A DNA stretch of 64,000 nucleotides from Streptomyces ambofaciens ATCC 23877 (GTDB taxonomy: Bacteria; Actinomycetota; Actinomycetes; Streptomycetales; Streptomycetaceae), in the NCBI RefSeq assembly GCF_001267885.1, contig NZ_CP012382.1, positions 7,551,001 to 7,615,000 of the forward strand, read 5' to 3'. The notes under the pieces were generated by a model. It was given only the letters and a program-made list of their open reading frames with translations, had not been told where the DNA came from and did no database searches. Positions 55,361-63,012 of this stretch are shown in pieces. The number at the start of each line of letters is the position of its first letter. The stretch's first letter is position 1. A program made the position numbers and the translations under genes.

Positions 55361-56080
55361 ATGATCGTTCTTCTCGGTGTGGTCGTGGTGATCCTCGGAT
55401 TCGTCACGCGCCGCAACCCCGTCCTCGTGGTGGGCGTCGCCGGTATCGTCACCGGACTGCTCGGCAGGATGAGCCCGCTGGAGGTCCTCGCGGCCTTCGG
55501 CCGGTCCTTCGCCGACAGCCGTTCGGTCACCGTCTACGCCATCGTGCTCCCGGTGATCGGCCTGCTGGAGCGCTACGGCCTGCGCGAGCAGGCCCGTAAC
55601 CTCATCGGCCGCCTGGGCAAGCTCAGCGCCGGCCGGTTCCTCACGGTCTACCTGCTGGTCCGCCAGGTCACCGCGGCCTTCGGTCTCAACAGCATCGGCG
55701 GCCCGGCGCAGACCGTGCGGCCCCTGGTGGCACCCATGGCCGAGGCCGCCGCGGAACGCTCCACGGGGGCGAAGCTGCCCGACCGCCTGCGCGAGAAGGT
55801 GCGGTCCTACTCCGCGTCCGCCGACACCGTGGGCGTCTTCTTCGGCGAGGACTGCTTCATCGCCATCGGCTCCATCCTGCTGATCACCGGCTTCGTGAAC
55901 TCCACGTACCACCAGGAGATCGAACCGACCCAGCTGGCCCTGTGGGCGATCCCGCTCGCGGTCTGCGCCTTCGTCATCCACGGTGCCCGGCTGCTGGTCA
56001 TGGACAGGCAGCTGGAGCGCGAGATGGCCCTCGCCGCCGCCGAGCACGAGCTGCCGCTTCCCGAGGGGGCCGACAAGTGA
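55361..56080 (+). CDS. DUF969 membrane protein (putative permease component)
   Basis: 239 residues from ATG with AGAAGG 8 nt upstream. About six membrane helices, and the conserved GLNSIGGPAQTVRPLVAPMAEAAAE block in the third. DUF969 and DUF979 proteins occur together as neighbours of pyroglutamyl peptidase and DUF2891 in many bacteria, which suggests that they form an uptake system for pyroglutamate or pyroglutamyl peptides. I infer that role from context; no transport experiment is known to me. Its stop overlaps the next gene's GTG by 4 nt (GTGA). Confidence 0.85.
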   Translation: MIVLLGVVVVILGFVTRRNPVLVVGVAGIVTGLLGRMSPLEVLAAFGRSFADSRSVTVYAIVLPVIGLLERYGLREQARNLIGRLGKLSAGRFLTVYLLVRQVTAAFGLNSIGGPAQTVRPLVAPMAEAAAERSTGAKLPDRLREKVRSYSASADTVGVFFGEDCFIAIGSILLITGFVNSTYHQEIEPTQLALWAIPLAVCAFVIHGARLLVMDRQLEREMALAAAEHELPLPEGADK

Positions 56081-57051
56081 TCAAAGTCGAATGGCTCTAC
56101 TGGCTGATAGGCCTCGTCTTCGTGGTCATGGCCTTCCAGATGGCCGCCGACCGCAGCAACCCCAAGCGCTGGACCTCCGCCGCGTTCTGGGGACTGCTCG
56201 GACTCACCTTCCCCTACGGCACCGGAGTCGCCAACGCCACGGCCGGCAACGGCGGCTGGACCCTGCCCGCCGAACCGCTCGGCGTCGCGGTCCTCGCCCT
56301 GATCGTGCTCGCCGGGTTCAACTTCCTCGGCAAGGGCGTCCCGGTCACCACCACCGACGCGCAGCGCGAGGCCGCGGCCACCCGGCTCGGCAGCAAGATC
56401 TTCATCCCGGCGCTGACCATCCCGCTCGTGGCCATCGTCTGCGCCTCCGTCCTGGACGAGTCCGGACTGTTCGAGACGGGCAAGGCCACCCTGCTGGGCC
56501 TCGGCCTCGGCTGCATCGCGGCCCTCGTCGTCGGCATGCTGGTCACCGGCGAGAAGAAGGTCTCCGTACCGATCCAGTCCGGCCGCTCCATGCTGGAGGC
56601 GATGGGCTCCGCCCTGCTGCTGCCCCAGCTCCTGGCCGTCCTCGGCTCGATCTTCGCCGCCGCCGGGGTGGGCACCCAGGTGGGGGACATCGTGAACGGG
56701 GTGCTGCCGGACGACTCCCGGTACCTGGCCGTCATCGCGTACTGCGTCGGCATGTTCCTGTTCACCGTCATCATGGGCAACGCCTTCGCCGCGTTCCCCG
56801 TCATGACCGCGGCGATCGGCTGGCCCGTCCTCATCCAGCAGATGCACGCCAACGAGCCCGCCGTCCTCGCGATCGGCATGCTCGCCGGTTTCGCCGGCAC
56901 GCTCTGCACGCCGATGGCCGCCAACTTCAACATCGTCCCGGCCACCCTGCTCGAGCTCAAGGACCAGTACGGGCCGATCAAGGCGCAGCTGCCGACGGGC
57001 ATCGCGCTCCTGGGATGCTGCACCGTCATCATGGCGCTCTTCGCCTTCTGA
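56077..57051 (+). CDS. DUF979 membrane protein (putative permease component)
   Basis: 324 residues from GTG overlapping the DUF969 stop. About nine hydrophobic segments; conserved blocks are NFLGKGVPVTTTDAQREAAATRLGSKIFIPALTIP-type text in the middle, and IMGNAFAAFPVMTAAIGWP near the C-terminus, with the polar cluster QMHANEPAVLAIGMLAGFAGTL. Always linked to DUF969; together they probably make one transporter. Their substrate is inferred to be 5-oxoproline or a derivative. Confidence 0.85.
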   Translation: MIKVEWLYWLIGLVFVVMAFQMAADRSNPKRWTSAAFWGLLGLTFPYGTGVANATAGNGGWTLPAEPLGVAVLALIVLAGFNFLGKGVPVTTTDAQREAAATRLGSKIFIPALTIPLVAIVCASVLDESGLFETGKATLLGLGLGCIAALVVGMLVTGEKKVSVPIQSGRSMLEAMGSALLLPQLLAVLGSIFAAAGVGTQVGDIVNGVLPDDSRYLAVIAYCVGMFLFTVIMGNAFAAFPVMTAAIGWPVLIQQMHANEPAVLAIGMLAGFAGTLCTPMAANFNIVPATLLELKDQYGPIKAQLPTGIALLGCCTVIMALFAF

Positions 57052-57130
57052 GAGACCGCTCCGGCCGGCCCCCGGGACACCGCACCGCACCGCCCCTCCC
57101 CGCGCCCGCCCGACCACGCAAGGAACGTCC

Positions 57131-57781
57131 ATGCCCCGTGTCCTCATCACCGGCTTCGCCCCCTTCGGCGGCGAGAGCGTGAACCCGTCGTGGCAGGCGG
57201 CGTCCCTGGTGGCCGCCGAACCCCCCGCCGGGCTCACCGTCAGCGCCGTCGAGCTGCCCTGCGTCTTCGGCACGTCCCTCGACGCCCTGCGCGACGCCGT
57301 CCACGCGAAAGCCCCTGACCTGGTGCTCTGCCTGGGCCAGGCGGGCGGGCGCCCCGGCGTCACCGTCGAGCGCGTCGCCATCAACGTCGACGACGCACGC
57401 ATCGCGGACAACGCCGGGCGACAGCCCATCGACGAACCGGTGGTCCCGGGCGGCCCCGCCGCCTACTTCTCCACCCTGCCCGTCAAGGCCTGCGTCGCCG
57501 CGATGCGCGAGGTCGGGGTCCCGGCCGCCCTCTCCCACACAGCCGGCACCTTCGTCTGCAACCACGTCGCCTACGGCCTCGGCCACCTCATCGCCACCGA
57601 GTTCCCGCACGTACGAGGCGGTTTCGTGCACGTGCCCTGGGCGCCGGAACAGGTCACCGACGGGACCGCTCCGTCCCTGCCGCCCACCACCGTCGCCCAC
57701 GGCCTGCGTGCCCTGCTGGCCACCGCCGCCCGCACGCCGGCGGAACAGGACCTGAAGGTCACCGAAGGAGCCACCCACTGA
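57131..57781 (+). CDS. pcp: Pyrrolidone-carboxylate peptidase (pyroglutamyl peptidase I)
   Basis: 216 residues, family length. MPRVLITGFAPFGGESVNPSW is the conserved N-terminus; catalytic Glu in VERVAINVDDARIADN, Cys in GTFVCNHVAY (about residue 142) and His in GGFVHVPWAPEQ are all present. It removes N-terminal pyroglutamate from peptides, releasing 5-oxoproline, which PxpABC turns to glutamate. It is the third gene of a four-gene operon; its stop overlaps the start of DUF2891 (TGATG). Ribosome site AAGGAACGTCC precedes the ATG. Confidence 0.95.
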   Translation: MPRVLITGFAPFGGESVNPSWQAASLVAAEPPAGLTVSAVELPCVFGTSLDALRDAVHAKAPDLVLCLGQAGGRPGVTVERVAINVDDARIADNAGRQPIDEPVVPGGPAAYFSTLPVKACVAAMREVGVPAALSHTAGTFVCNHVAYGLGHLIATEFPHVRGGFVHVPWAPEQVTDGTAPSLPPTTVAHGLRALLATAARTPAEQDLKVTEGATH

Positions 57782-58797
57782 TGCCGCTCAGCGCCTACGC
57801 CTCCCGCTTCGCCGGGCTCGCCCTCGCCAACATCACCCGCGAGTACCCCAACTTCCCCGCCCACCTGAACACCGGCCCCGACGAGCGCCTGGAACCCAGC
57901 TCCCTGCACCCCGCCTTCTACGGCGCCTACGACTGGCACTCCTCGGTCCACATGCACTGGCTGCTCGTCCGGTTGCTGCGCCGGCACGGCGGTACGCCCG
58001 CACTGCCGGAGACCGGTATGGCCGTCGACGTGCTCGACCGGCACCTCACTGCCGGGAACCTCGCCGTCGAGGCGGCCTACCTGCGAGCCCGCCCCTCCTT
58101 CGAGCGGCCCTACGGCTGGGCGTGGCTGCTCGCCCTCGCCGCCGAGTGCCGGGCCTTCCCCGGTGAGGCGGGCACCCGTTGGGCCGGGGCGCTGGCGCCG
58201 GCCGTGGCCGTCGTGGACGACCTGCTGTCCGACTGGCTGCCCAAGGCCACGTATCCGGTACGCCACGGCAACCACCCCAACAGCGCCTTCGCGCTGGGCC
58301 TCGCGCTCGACTCGGGCCAGCTGTCGGCCGCGACCGACCGGGCCGTACGGGAAGGCCTGCTGGCCTGGTTCGCCGACGACCACGACGCCCCCGCGCACTG
58401 GGAGCCGTCGGGACAGGACTTCCTCTCCCCGGCGCTGAGCGAGGCCGACACGATGCGCAGGGTGCTCCCGAGGGACGACCTCGCCGCGTGGCTCGACCGT
58501 TTCCTGCCCGCGCTGGGGACCGGCGCCCCCTGCCCGCTGCTGGACGTACCGGTCGTCTCCGACCACGCCGACCCGCAGATCGGTCATCTGCTCGGGCTGA
58601 CGCTCAGCAGGGCCGCCGCTCTGCGCAGCCTCGCGGACGCCCTGCCGGAGGGGCCGGCCCGCAGCCGCCTCGACGGAGCGGCCGAGGCGCACCTCTCGGC
58701 GGGCCTGCCGGCGGTGGAACGCGGTGACTTCACCACCGACCACTGGCTGGCCACGTTCGCCGCGCTGGCCCTCGACCCGGTCGCCGACGGCCGGTGA
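57781..58797 (+). CDS. DUF2891 protein
   Basis: 338 residues. Conserved DUF2891 features are LALANITREYPNFPAHLN, LHPAFYGAYDWHSSVHMHWLLVRLLR and the C-terminal TTDHWLATFAALAL. The protein is soluble and rich in helices with an alpha/alpha-toroid appearance; the paired His and Trp residues (DWHSSVHMHW) could form an active site. It always lies beside pcp or the DUF969/979 pair, so a role in pyroglutamyl-peptide or sugar-acid breakdown is likely. The family has no established function. Confidence 0.85.
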   Translation: MPLSAYASRFAGLALANITREYPNFPAHLNTGPDERLEPSSLHPAFYGAYDWHSSVHMHWLLVRLLRRHGGTPALPETGMAVDVLDRHLTAGNLAVEAAYLRARPSFERPYGWAWLLALAAECRAFPGEAGTRWAGALAPAVAVVDDLLSDWLPKATYPVRHGNHPNSAFALGLALDSGQLSAATDRAVREGLLAWFADDHDAPAHWEPSGQDFLSPALSEADTMRRVLPRDDLAAWLDRFLPALGTGAPCPLLDVPVVSDHADPQIGHLLGLTLSRAAALRSLADALPEGPARSRLDGAAEAHLSAGLPAVERGDFTTDHWLATFAALALDPVADGR

Positions 58798-58853
58798 TCC
58801 GGGTGCGTCCCGCGGCGCCGGCGGCGCGGTAGCGCGGCCCCCGGGCCGCTCGC

Positions 58854-58970
58854 GCCGCCCGGTCGGGCCGCCCGCTCGGGCCGCCCGCTCGCGCCGCCCC
58901 GCGAGGCCGTCCGGTCGGGCCGCCCGGTCACGCTGCCCGGTCGAGCCGCCCGGTCAGGCCGTCCGGGCGG
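58854..58970. repeat. 13-bp tandem repeat, nine units
   Basis: Nine consecutive units with the consensus GCCGCCCGGTCGG, from 58854 to 58970; units differ at 1-4 positions. It starts in the intergenic space after the DUF2891 gene and runs 17 nt into the 3' end of the convergent hydrolase. It forms no terminator hairpin that I can see, and the gap otherwise has no terminator. Confidence 0.8.
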
Positions 58971-59751
58971 GAGCCGCGGCGCGGCGGACGGGCATCATGG
59001 TCTCGACCGCGTCCTGCGCCAGGTGGTCGAGGACCAGCCGCTTCACCGCGTCCGGCTTCTCCAGCGGGACCACGTGGGACGCCCCGGGCACGACGGCCAG
59101 CTGCGAACCCGGGATCGCCCGGTACAGCGCGGTCGTGTGCTCCAGCGTCACCAGGTCGTCGTCCCCGACCACGACGAGGGTGGGCGCCGCGACACGGGCC
59201 AGCTCCTCGGTGGAGAGCGTCGGCTGGGTGCGCCACATGTCGACGACCTTGGCCGCCACCATCGGCCAGTGGTCCGGGCCGTCCGGCGTGACGGCCTCGT
59301 ACAGCTCCCGGAAGAACGCGAGATCCTCCGCGTCCGGCGTCATCGCGTCGAGCATCGCGGGCTCGGCGAAGCACTCGGTGGCGGGCCGGAAGTTGGCCCC
59401 GATCACCACGGCCTTCCGGACGAGGTCGGGCCGTGCGAGCGCGACGAGCAGCGCCACGACGCCGCCGTCGCTCCAGCCGACCAGGTGCGCCGGCTCCCCG
59501 ACGACGGTCTCGACGAAGTCCACCGTGTCGTCGGCCATCGCCCGGTACGACAACGGCCCCTCGACGTCGGGGGTGTGTCCGTGCGCGCGCCGCTCGGGCA
59601 GGAAGACGCGGTGGGCGGCGGCCAGGTCCGTGCGCAGCGCACCCCACGTGTCGTTGGTGCAGAAGCCGCCGTGCAGGAGGACCAGAGGGTCGCCGGCCCC
59701 CTCGCTCTCGTACCAGGTTCTGACACCAGGAAGGTCGGCGTAGTCGCCCAT
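58954..59751 (-). CDS. Alpha/beta hydrolase (Ser nucleophile)
   Basis: 265 residues. Oxyanion loop LLHGGFCTND, nucleophile elbow VGWSDGGVV (Ser about residue 93), acid Asp in VVVGDDDLVT and base His in VPGASHVVP. This is the common single-domain esterase/peroxidase-like group; substrate unknown, cytoplasmic. The last 15 residues (MMPVRRAAAPARTA) are a basic tail. The 3' end lies within a 13-bp tandem repeat, so the terminus may vary between strains. Not obviously linked to its neighbours. Confidence 0.86.
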   Translation of the reverse strand: MGDYADLPGVRTWYESEGAGDPLVLLHGGFCTNDTWGALRTDLAAAHRVFLPERRAHGHTPDVEGPLSYRAMADDTVDFVETVVGEPAHLVGWSDGGVVALLVALARPDLVRKAVVIGANFRPATECFAEPAMLDAMTPDAEDLAFFRELYEAVTPDGPDHWPMVAAKVVDMWRTQPTLSTEELARVAAPTLVVVGDDDLVTLEHTTALYRAIPGSQLAVVPGASHVVPLEKPDAVKRLVLDHLAQDAVETMMPVRRAAAPARTA

Positions 59752-59853
59752 CGCTCCAGGCCCTCTCCGGCCGCGGTCGTCTCCCGGTCAGTCTCCGCCG
59801 CACCTCGCGGGCCCGCAACGCGGCCTGGGCGGCGCCGCCCAGGCCGCCGGACC

Positions 59854-60510
59854 TCACTGCGCAGCACCCCGTTCGTCCGTCCCCGAGCGGCGGAGCCGGT
59901 CCGTGCGACGGGCCAGGGTGTCCAGACGGGTCGCCAGCTCCGCTTGATCGGCAGGAAGGTGCTCACGAGCTCCGGTCAGCGGGCCGAGGAGACCGGCGGC
60001 GTCGTCGTGCCCGAGGGCCCGCACGAGGGGGCTGCGGGCCTCGGCCGGGAGCCCGGTGAGGGCGGCGACCTGGCCGGCGAGCTGACGGAGGTCGGCCGCG
60101 TTGCCCCGCGCCCAGGCGGTGACGGCGCGGTCGGCCGCACGACTGTCCCGGGTGGCCCGCACGCGCTGTTCGCCGGTGGTGCCGGGGGCTCCTGGCCGCA
60201 GGCGAAGGTACCGGCGTTCGGCGGCCTGCCGGCTGGCGACCCCGAGGGGGCGCGCGAGGTCGGCCCAGCTCGCGCCCGCGTCCCGGGCGGTCTCGATCAG
60301 TCCCGTCTCCCAGCCCGCGAGCTGGTCCCGCACCTCGCGCAGCAGCAGCAGTGCGGCGAGAGCCTGGTCGGACGCGACCTCGGTGCCGGGCGGCTCGGAG
60401 CGCCGCGGCTGCTGCGCGGTGTGGACGGCCTCCTCGATCGCCGCCAGCGCCGCCTGGGCGGCGAGGAAGGACGCGGGCCGTGCGCCGGCCTCCCGTGGGT
60501 CTGCGGTCAT
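59854..60510 (-). CDS. rheA: RheA-like repressor of hsp18
   Basis: 218 residues from ATG with GGAGGTGGCC upstream. A helix-turn-helix-like segment is SWADLARPLGVASRQAAERRYLRLR (about residues 85-110); the rest is helical. I recall homologues annotated as Hsp18 transcriptional regulator, and S. albus RheA is a temperature-sensing repressor that releases its own and the hsp18 promoter at high temperature. Its divergent partner here is an Hsp20 chaperone, with the RheA operator between them, which supports the assignment. A longer frame start 16 codons upstream was rejected because of the ribosome site. Confidence 0.82.
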   Translation of the reverse strand: MTADPREAGARPASFLAAQAALAAIEEAVHTAQQPRRSEPPGTEVASDQALAALLLLREVRDQLAGWETGLIETARDAGASWADLARPLGVASRQAAERRYLRLRPGAPGTTGEQRVRATRDSRAADRAVTAWARGNAADLRQLAGQVAALTGLPAEARSPLVRALGHDDAAGLLGPLTGAREHLPADQAELATRLDTLARRTDRLRRSGTDERGAAQ

Positions 60511-60551
60511 GGCCACCTCCGTCGGTGTCACCCGTTGGATGACGTCGTCGC

Positions 60552-60580
60552 TTGTCATCGTTTAGATGACATGCTACAAG
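60552..60580 (+). promoter_or_regulatory. hsp18 promoter overlapping the operator
   Basis: TTGTCA (60552-60557), 17-bp spacer and TACAAG (60575-60580) make a plausible sigma-HrdB promoter, with the operator covering the -35 and the spacer. Repressor binding would exclude RNA polymerase. Confidence 0.6.
60553..60571. promoter_or_regulatory. RheA-type operator
   Basis: TGTCATC-N5-GATGACA, a perfect 7-bp inverted repeat with a 5-nt spacer, matching the operator I recall for RheA of S. albus. It lies 62 nt before the hsp18 start and 43 nt before the rheA start, so one repressor dimer could control both. Confidence 0.88.
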
Positions 60581-60632
60581 AGATGCAGAAACAGCGCATG
60601 AGCGAATCCGCTCGATGTAGGAGGTGTTTTCG

Positions 60633-61070
60633 ATGCTGATGCGCACCGACCCCTTCCGTGACTTCGACCGGCTCACCCAGCAGCTGCTCGGTGGTCCGTC
60701 CGGTACCTGGTCGCGTCCCTCGGCGATGCCCATGGACGCGTACCGGGAGGGCGACTCGTACGTGATCGCCCTCGACCTGCCCGGCGTCGACCCGGAAGCG
60801 ATCGACATCGACGTCGAACGGAACATGCTGACCGTCCGGGCCGAACGCCGGCCCGCCCCCAAGGCCGACGGTGTGCAGATGGAGCTGTCGGAGCGGCCGC
60901 TCGGCGTCTTCTCCCGGCAGGTGATGCTGGCGGACACCCTCGACACCGAGCACATCACCGCCGACTACGACGCGGGCGTGCTCACCCTCCGTGTTCCGAT
61001 CGCCGAGCGGGCCAAGCCGCGCAAGATCTCCATCACCGGCGCGTCGGAGCGCAAGGAGATCTCCGGCTGA
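60633..61070 (+). CDS. hsp18: Hsp18 small heat-shock protein (Hsp20/alpha-crystallin)
   Basis: 145 residues; AGGAGGTG precedes the ATG with the usual spacing. The alpha-crystallin domain runs from about residue 40: [39 protein letters not shown] and the closing [25 protein letters not shown]. It is an ATP-independent holdase that protects proteins in heat stress. It faces rheA across a 122-nt gap with a RheA operator. A candidate terminator (GGCGGCGGAGG at 61085-61095 / CCTCCGCCGCC at 61121-61131) follows. Confidence 0.96.
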   Translation: MLMRTDPFRDFDRLTQQLLGGPSGTWSRPSAMPMDAYREGDSYVIALDLPGVDPEAIDIDVERNMLTVRAERRPAPKADGVQMELSERPLGVFSRQVMLADTLDTEHITADYDAGVLTLRVPIAERAKPRKISITGASERKEISG

Positions 61071-61084
61071 GCGGCGGCCGTACC

Positions 61085-61131
61085 GGCGGCGGAGGAGGAC
61101 CGCGCCCCCGCGACTCCCGCCCTCCGCCGCC
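61085..61131 (+). terminator. Possible hsp18 terminator
   Basis: GGCGGCGGAGG (61085-61095) pairs with CCTCCGCCGCC (61121-61131), 11 bp with a long 25-nt loop, just after the hsp18 stop. Confidence 0.42.
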
Positions 61132-61323
61132 CGGCCGTCCTACACACCGGTACTGACGGTCCCGTTTCCCCACCGCGATGGGCTCGTCCGGCGTCCCCAG
61201 GCCCCCACGAGGCCCTCGGGACGACGAGAAGCCCTGTCCGCGAAAAGCAAAGCCATCACCGCGAACCCCCGACCGCGGAAGCCCCCAAGCCTCCACCACG
61301 AACGAGGAAGGATCCCTTCACCG

Positions 61324-61770
61324 ATGCAGTCCATGACGGCCCGGGTTCCGGCGGCAGTCACGGCCGAACAGGACACGCCGTACGTCCGGATGCTGGAGCA
61401 GGTCCGCTACCACGGTGCCTACTCCACCCGCGAGCGGGCCGAGGAGGTCGTGTCCGCCGTGCTGGCCGCCCTCGGCCGCCGGGTCACCGGCGAGGAACGC
61501 GTCGAGCTGGCGGCCCGTCTGCCCCGTGAGGCCGCGCAGATCTTCGCCGCACAGGTTCCCGTGGCCGAACCGATGACCGGCTGGGCCTTCGTCCGGGACC
61601 TCGCCGACCGCACCGGTGGTTCCCTCGCCACCACACGCTGGGACGTCGGTTCCGTCCTCGGCGTGGTCGCCCGCCTCGCCGGACCGGACCTGCTCGACCG
61701 CATCATCGGCCGGCTCCCTTCCGGCTACGGGATCCTCTTCGGCCGAGCCGAACTCGTCCAGGCGGCGTGA
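61324..61770 (+). CDS. DUF2267 family protein
   Basis: 148 residues. DUF2267 pattern: LEQVRYHGAYSTRERAEEVVSAVLAALGRRVTGEERVELAARLPREAAQIF-type opening and a C-terminal WDVGSVLGVVARLAGPDLLDRIIGRLPSGYGILF repeat of the same helical unit. Soluble, all-helical, no catalytic motif; these proteins often accompany heat-shock or stress genes, as here after hsp18, and the function is unknown. A GGAAGG stands about 12 nt before the ATG; a second ATG 9 nt in is an alternative. Confidence 0.85.
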   Translation: MQSMTARVPAAVTAEQDTPYVRMLEQVRYHGAYSTRERAEEVVSAVLAALGRRVTGEERVELAARLPREAAQIFAAQVPVAEPMTGWAFVRDLADRTGGSLATTRWDVGSVLGVVARLAGPDLLDRIIGRLPSGYGILFGRAELVQAA

Positions 61771-61804
61771 CCGTACGCCGGTTCGCGGCGGGGGCGGCGG
61801 CCGG

Positions 61805-63010
61805 TCACGCCGCCGTGAGCCGGCGCAGCGCGCGCACCAGGGCCTCGACGCCCGCCTGCGCCTTGGACCGGGGGCAACCGACGTTGAGCCGTACCCGGCC
61901 CGGGGCTCCGTAGGCGGTCCCGGGCATGACGGCCACCTTCTCCACCGCCACGAGCTCGCGCTGCAACGCGTCGTCGTCGACACCGAGGGGCCGCAGGTCG
62001 ATCCAGGCCAGGTATCCGGCTTGCGGCGGCTCCCAGCCGAGCTGCGGGAACTCCTCGCGCAGCCGGTCGGCGACCATGGCGAGGTTGCCCGCGAGGTACG
62101 TGCGCAGGGCGTCCAGCCAGGCCGCACCCTCCCGGTACGCGGCGATGTGCCCGACCAGCGACAGCACGGCGGGGGAGGACAGGCCGTCCGCCTCCTTGAG
62201 CTGACGGAGGAAGGCGTCACGCGACGCGGGATCGCCGATGATGCCGTAACTTCCGGTCAGCGCGGGCACGTTGAACGACTTGGAGGCCGAGGTGAGCACG
62301 GCCCACCGTCCCTCGCCGCCGTGCCGGGCCCAGGGACGGTGGACGTGCGGGGCGTACGCCAGGTCGGAGTGGATCTCGTCGCTGATGACCGCCACGTCGT
62401 ACCGTGCGCACAGCCGGGCCATCCGGTCCAGTTCGTCGGCGGACCACACCCTGCCCGTCGGGTTGTGCGGCGAGCACAGCAGCAGCACGGCCGTGTCGGG
62501 GAGCGCCAGGAGCCGCTCGAACTCCGCCCAGTCGTCGATCGGGCACTCCCGGAGCCGCCGTCCGCCCGCCGCCACCGTCTTGGGGAACGCGTCGTACAGG
62601 GGGGAGTGGGCGACCACGCCGTCACCGGGCCGCGACCACAGCCGCAGGAGCTGCGAGACCTGGTAGACGACGGAGGGCGCGTAGACGATGGACTCGGGGT
62701 CGACCTCCGTGGCGTGCCGCGTCGCGTACCAGTGGACGACGGCGGAGAGGAAGTCGTTCTGGCGCCACCGTGAGTAGCCGAGGACTCCGTGCTCCAGACG
62801 GCCGCGGAGCGCCGCCAGGATCTCCGGGGCGGTCTCGAAGTCCATGTCGGAGATCGTGAACGGCAGCAGGTCCGGCACACCGAAGCGGTCCTGGACGTAG
62901 TCCCACTGCGTGCACCAGGTGCCGCGCCGGTCCACCGGGGTGTCGAAGTCGTAGGGAGCCGGCGCGCTCTCGCGGGCCGGGCCACCGGAAGGAACGGGGG
63001 AGGGGGCCAT
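61805..63010 (-). CDS. malY: MalY/PatB-type PLP-dependent C-S lyase
   Basis: 401 residues. Class I/II aminotransferase fold of the MalY/PatB branch: TISDMDFETAPEILAAL near the start, LCSPHNPTGRVW, VISDEIHSDL and the PLP-Lys in TSASKSFNVPAL, with RLNVGCPRSKAQ near the C-terminus (Arg binding the carboxylate). Such enzymes cleave cystathionine-like C-S bonds; in E. coli MalY also modulates MalT. The ATG chosen lies 2 nt after the stop of the PTS gene; a GTG overlapping that stop is the alternative. The order malX-malY is that of E. coli, so cotranscription is likely. Confidence 0.87.
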   Translation of the reverse strand: MAPSPVPSGGPARESAPAPYDFDTPVDRRGTWCTQWDYVQDRFGVPDLLPFTISDMDFETAPEILAALRGRLEHGVLGYSRWRQNDFLSAVVHWYATRHATEVDPESIVYAPSVVYQVSQLLRLWSRPGDGVVAHSPLYDAFPKTVAAGGRRLRECPIDDWAEFERLLALPDTAVLLLCSPHNPTGRVWSADELDRMARLCARYDVAVISDEIHSDLAYAPHVHRPWARHGGEGRWAVLTSASKSFNVPALTGSYGIIGDPASRDAFLRQLKEADGLSSPAVLSLVGHIAAYREGAAWLDALRTYLAGNLAMVADRLREEFPQLGWEPPQAGYLAWIDLRPLGVDDDALQRELVAVEKVAVMPGTAYGAPGRVRLNVGCPRSKAQAGVEALVRALRRLTAA

Positions 63011-63012
63011 GG

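Noticed and set aside
58854..58970. 13-bp repeat considered as a CRISPR array
   Set aside because: Units are contiguous with no spacers and no cas genes are near.
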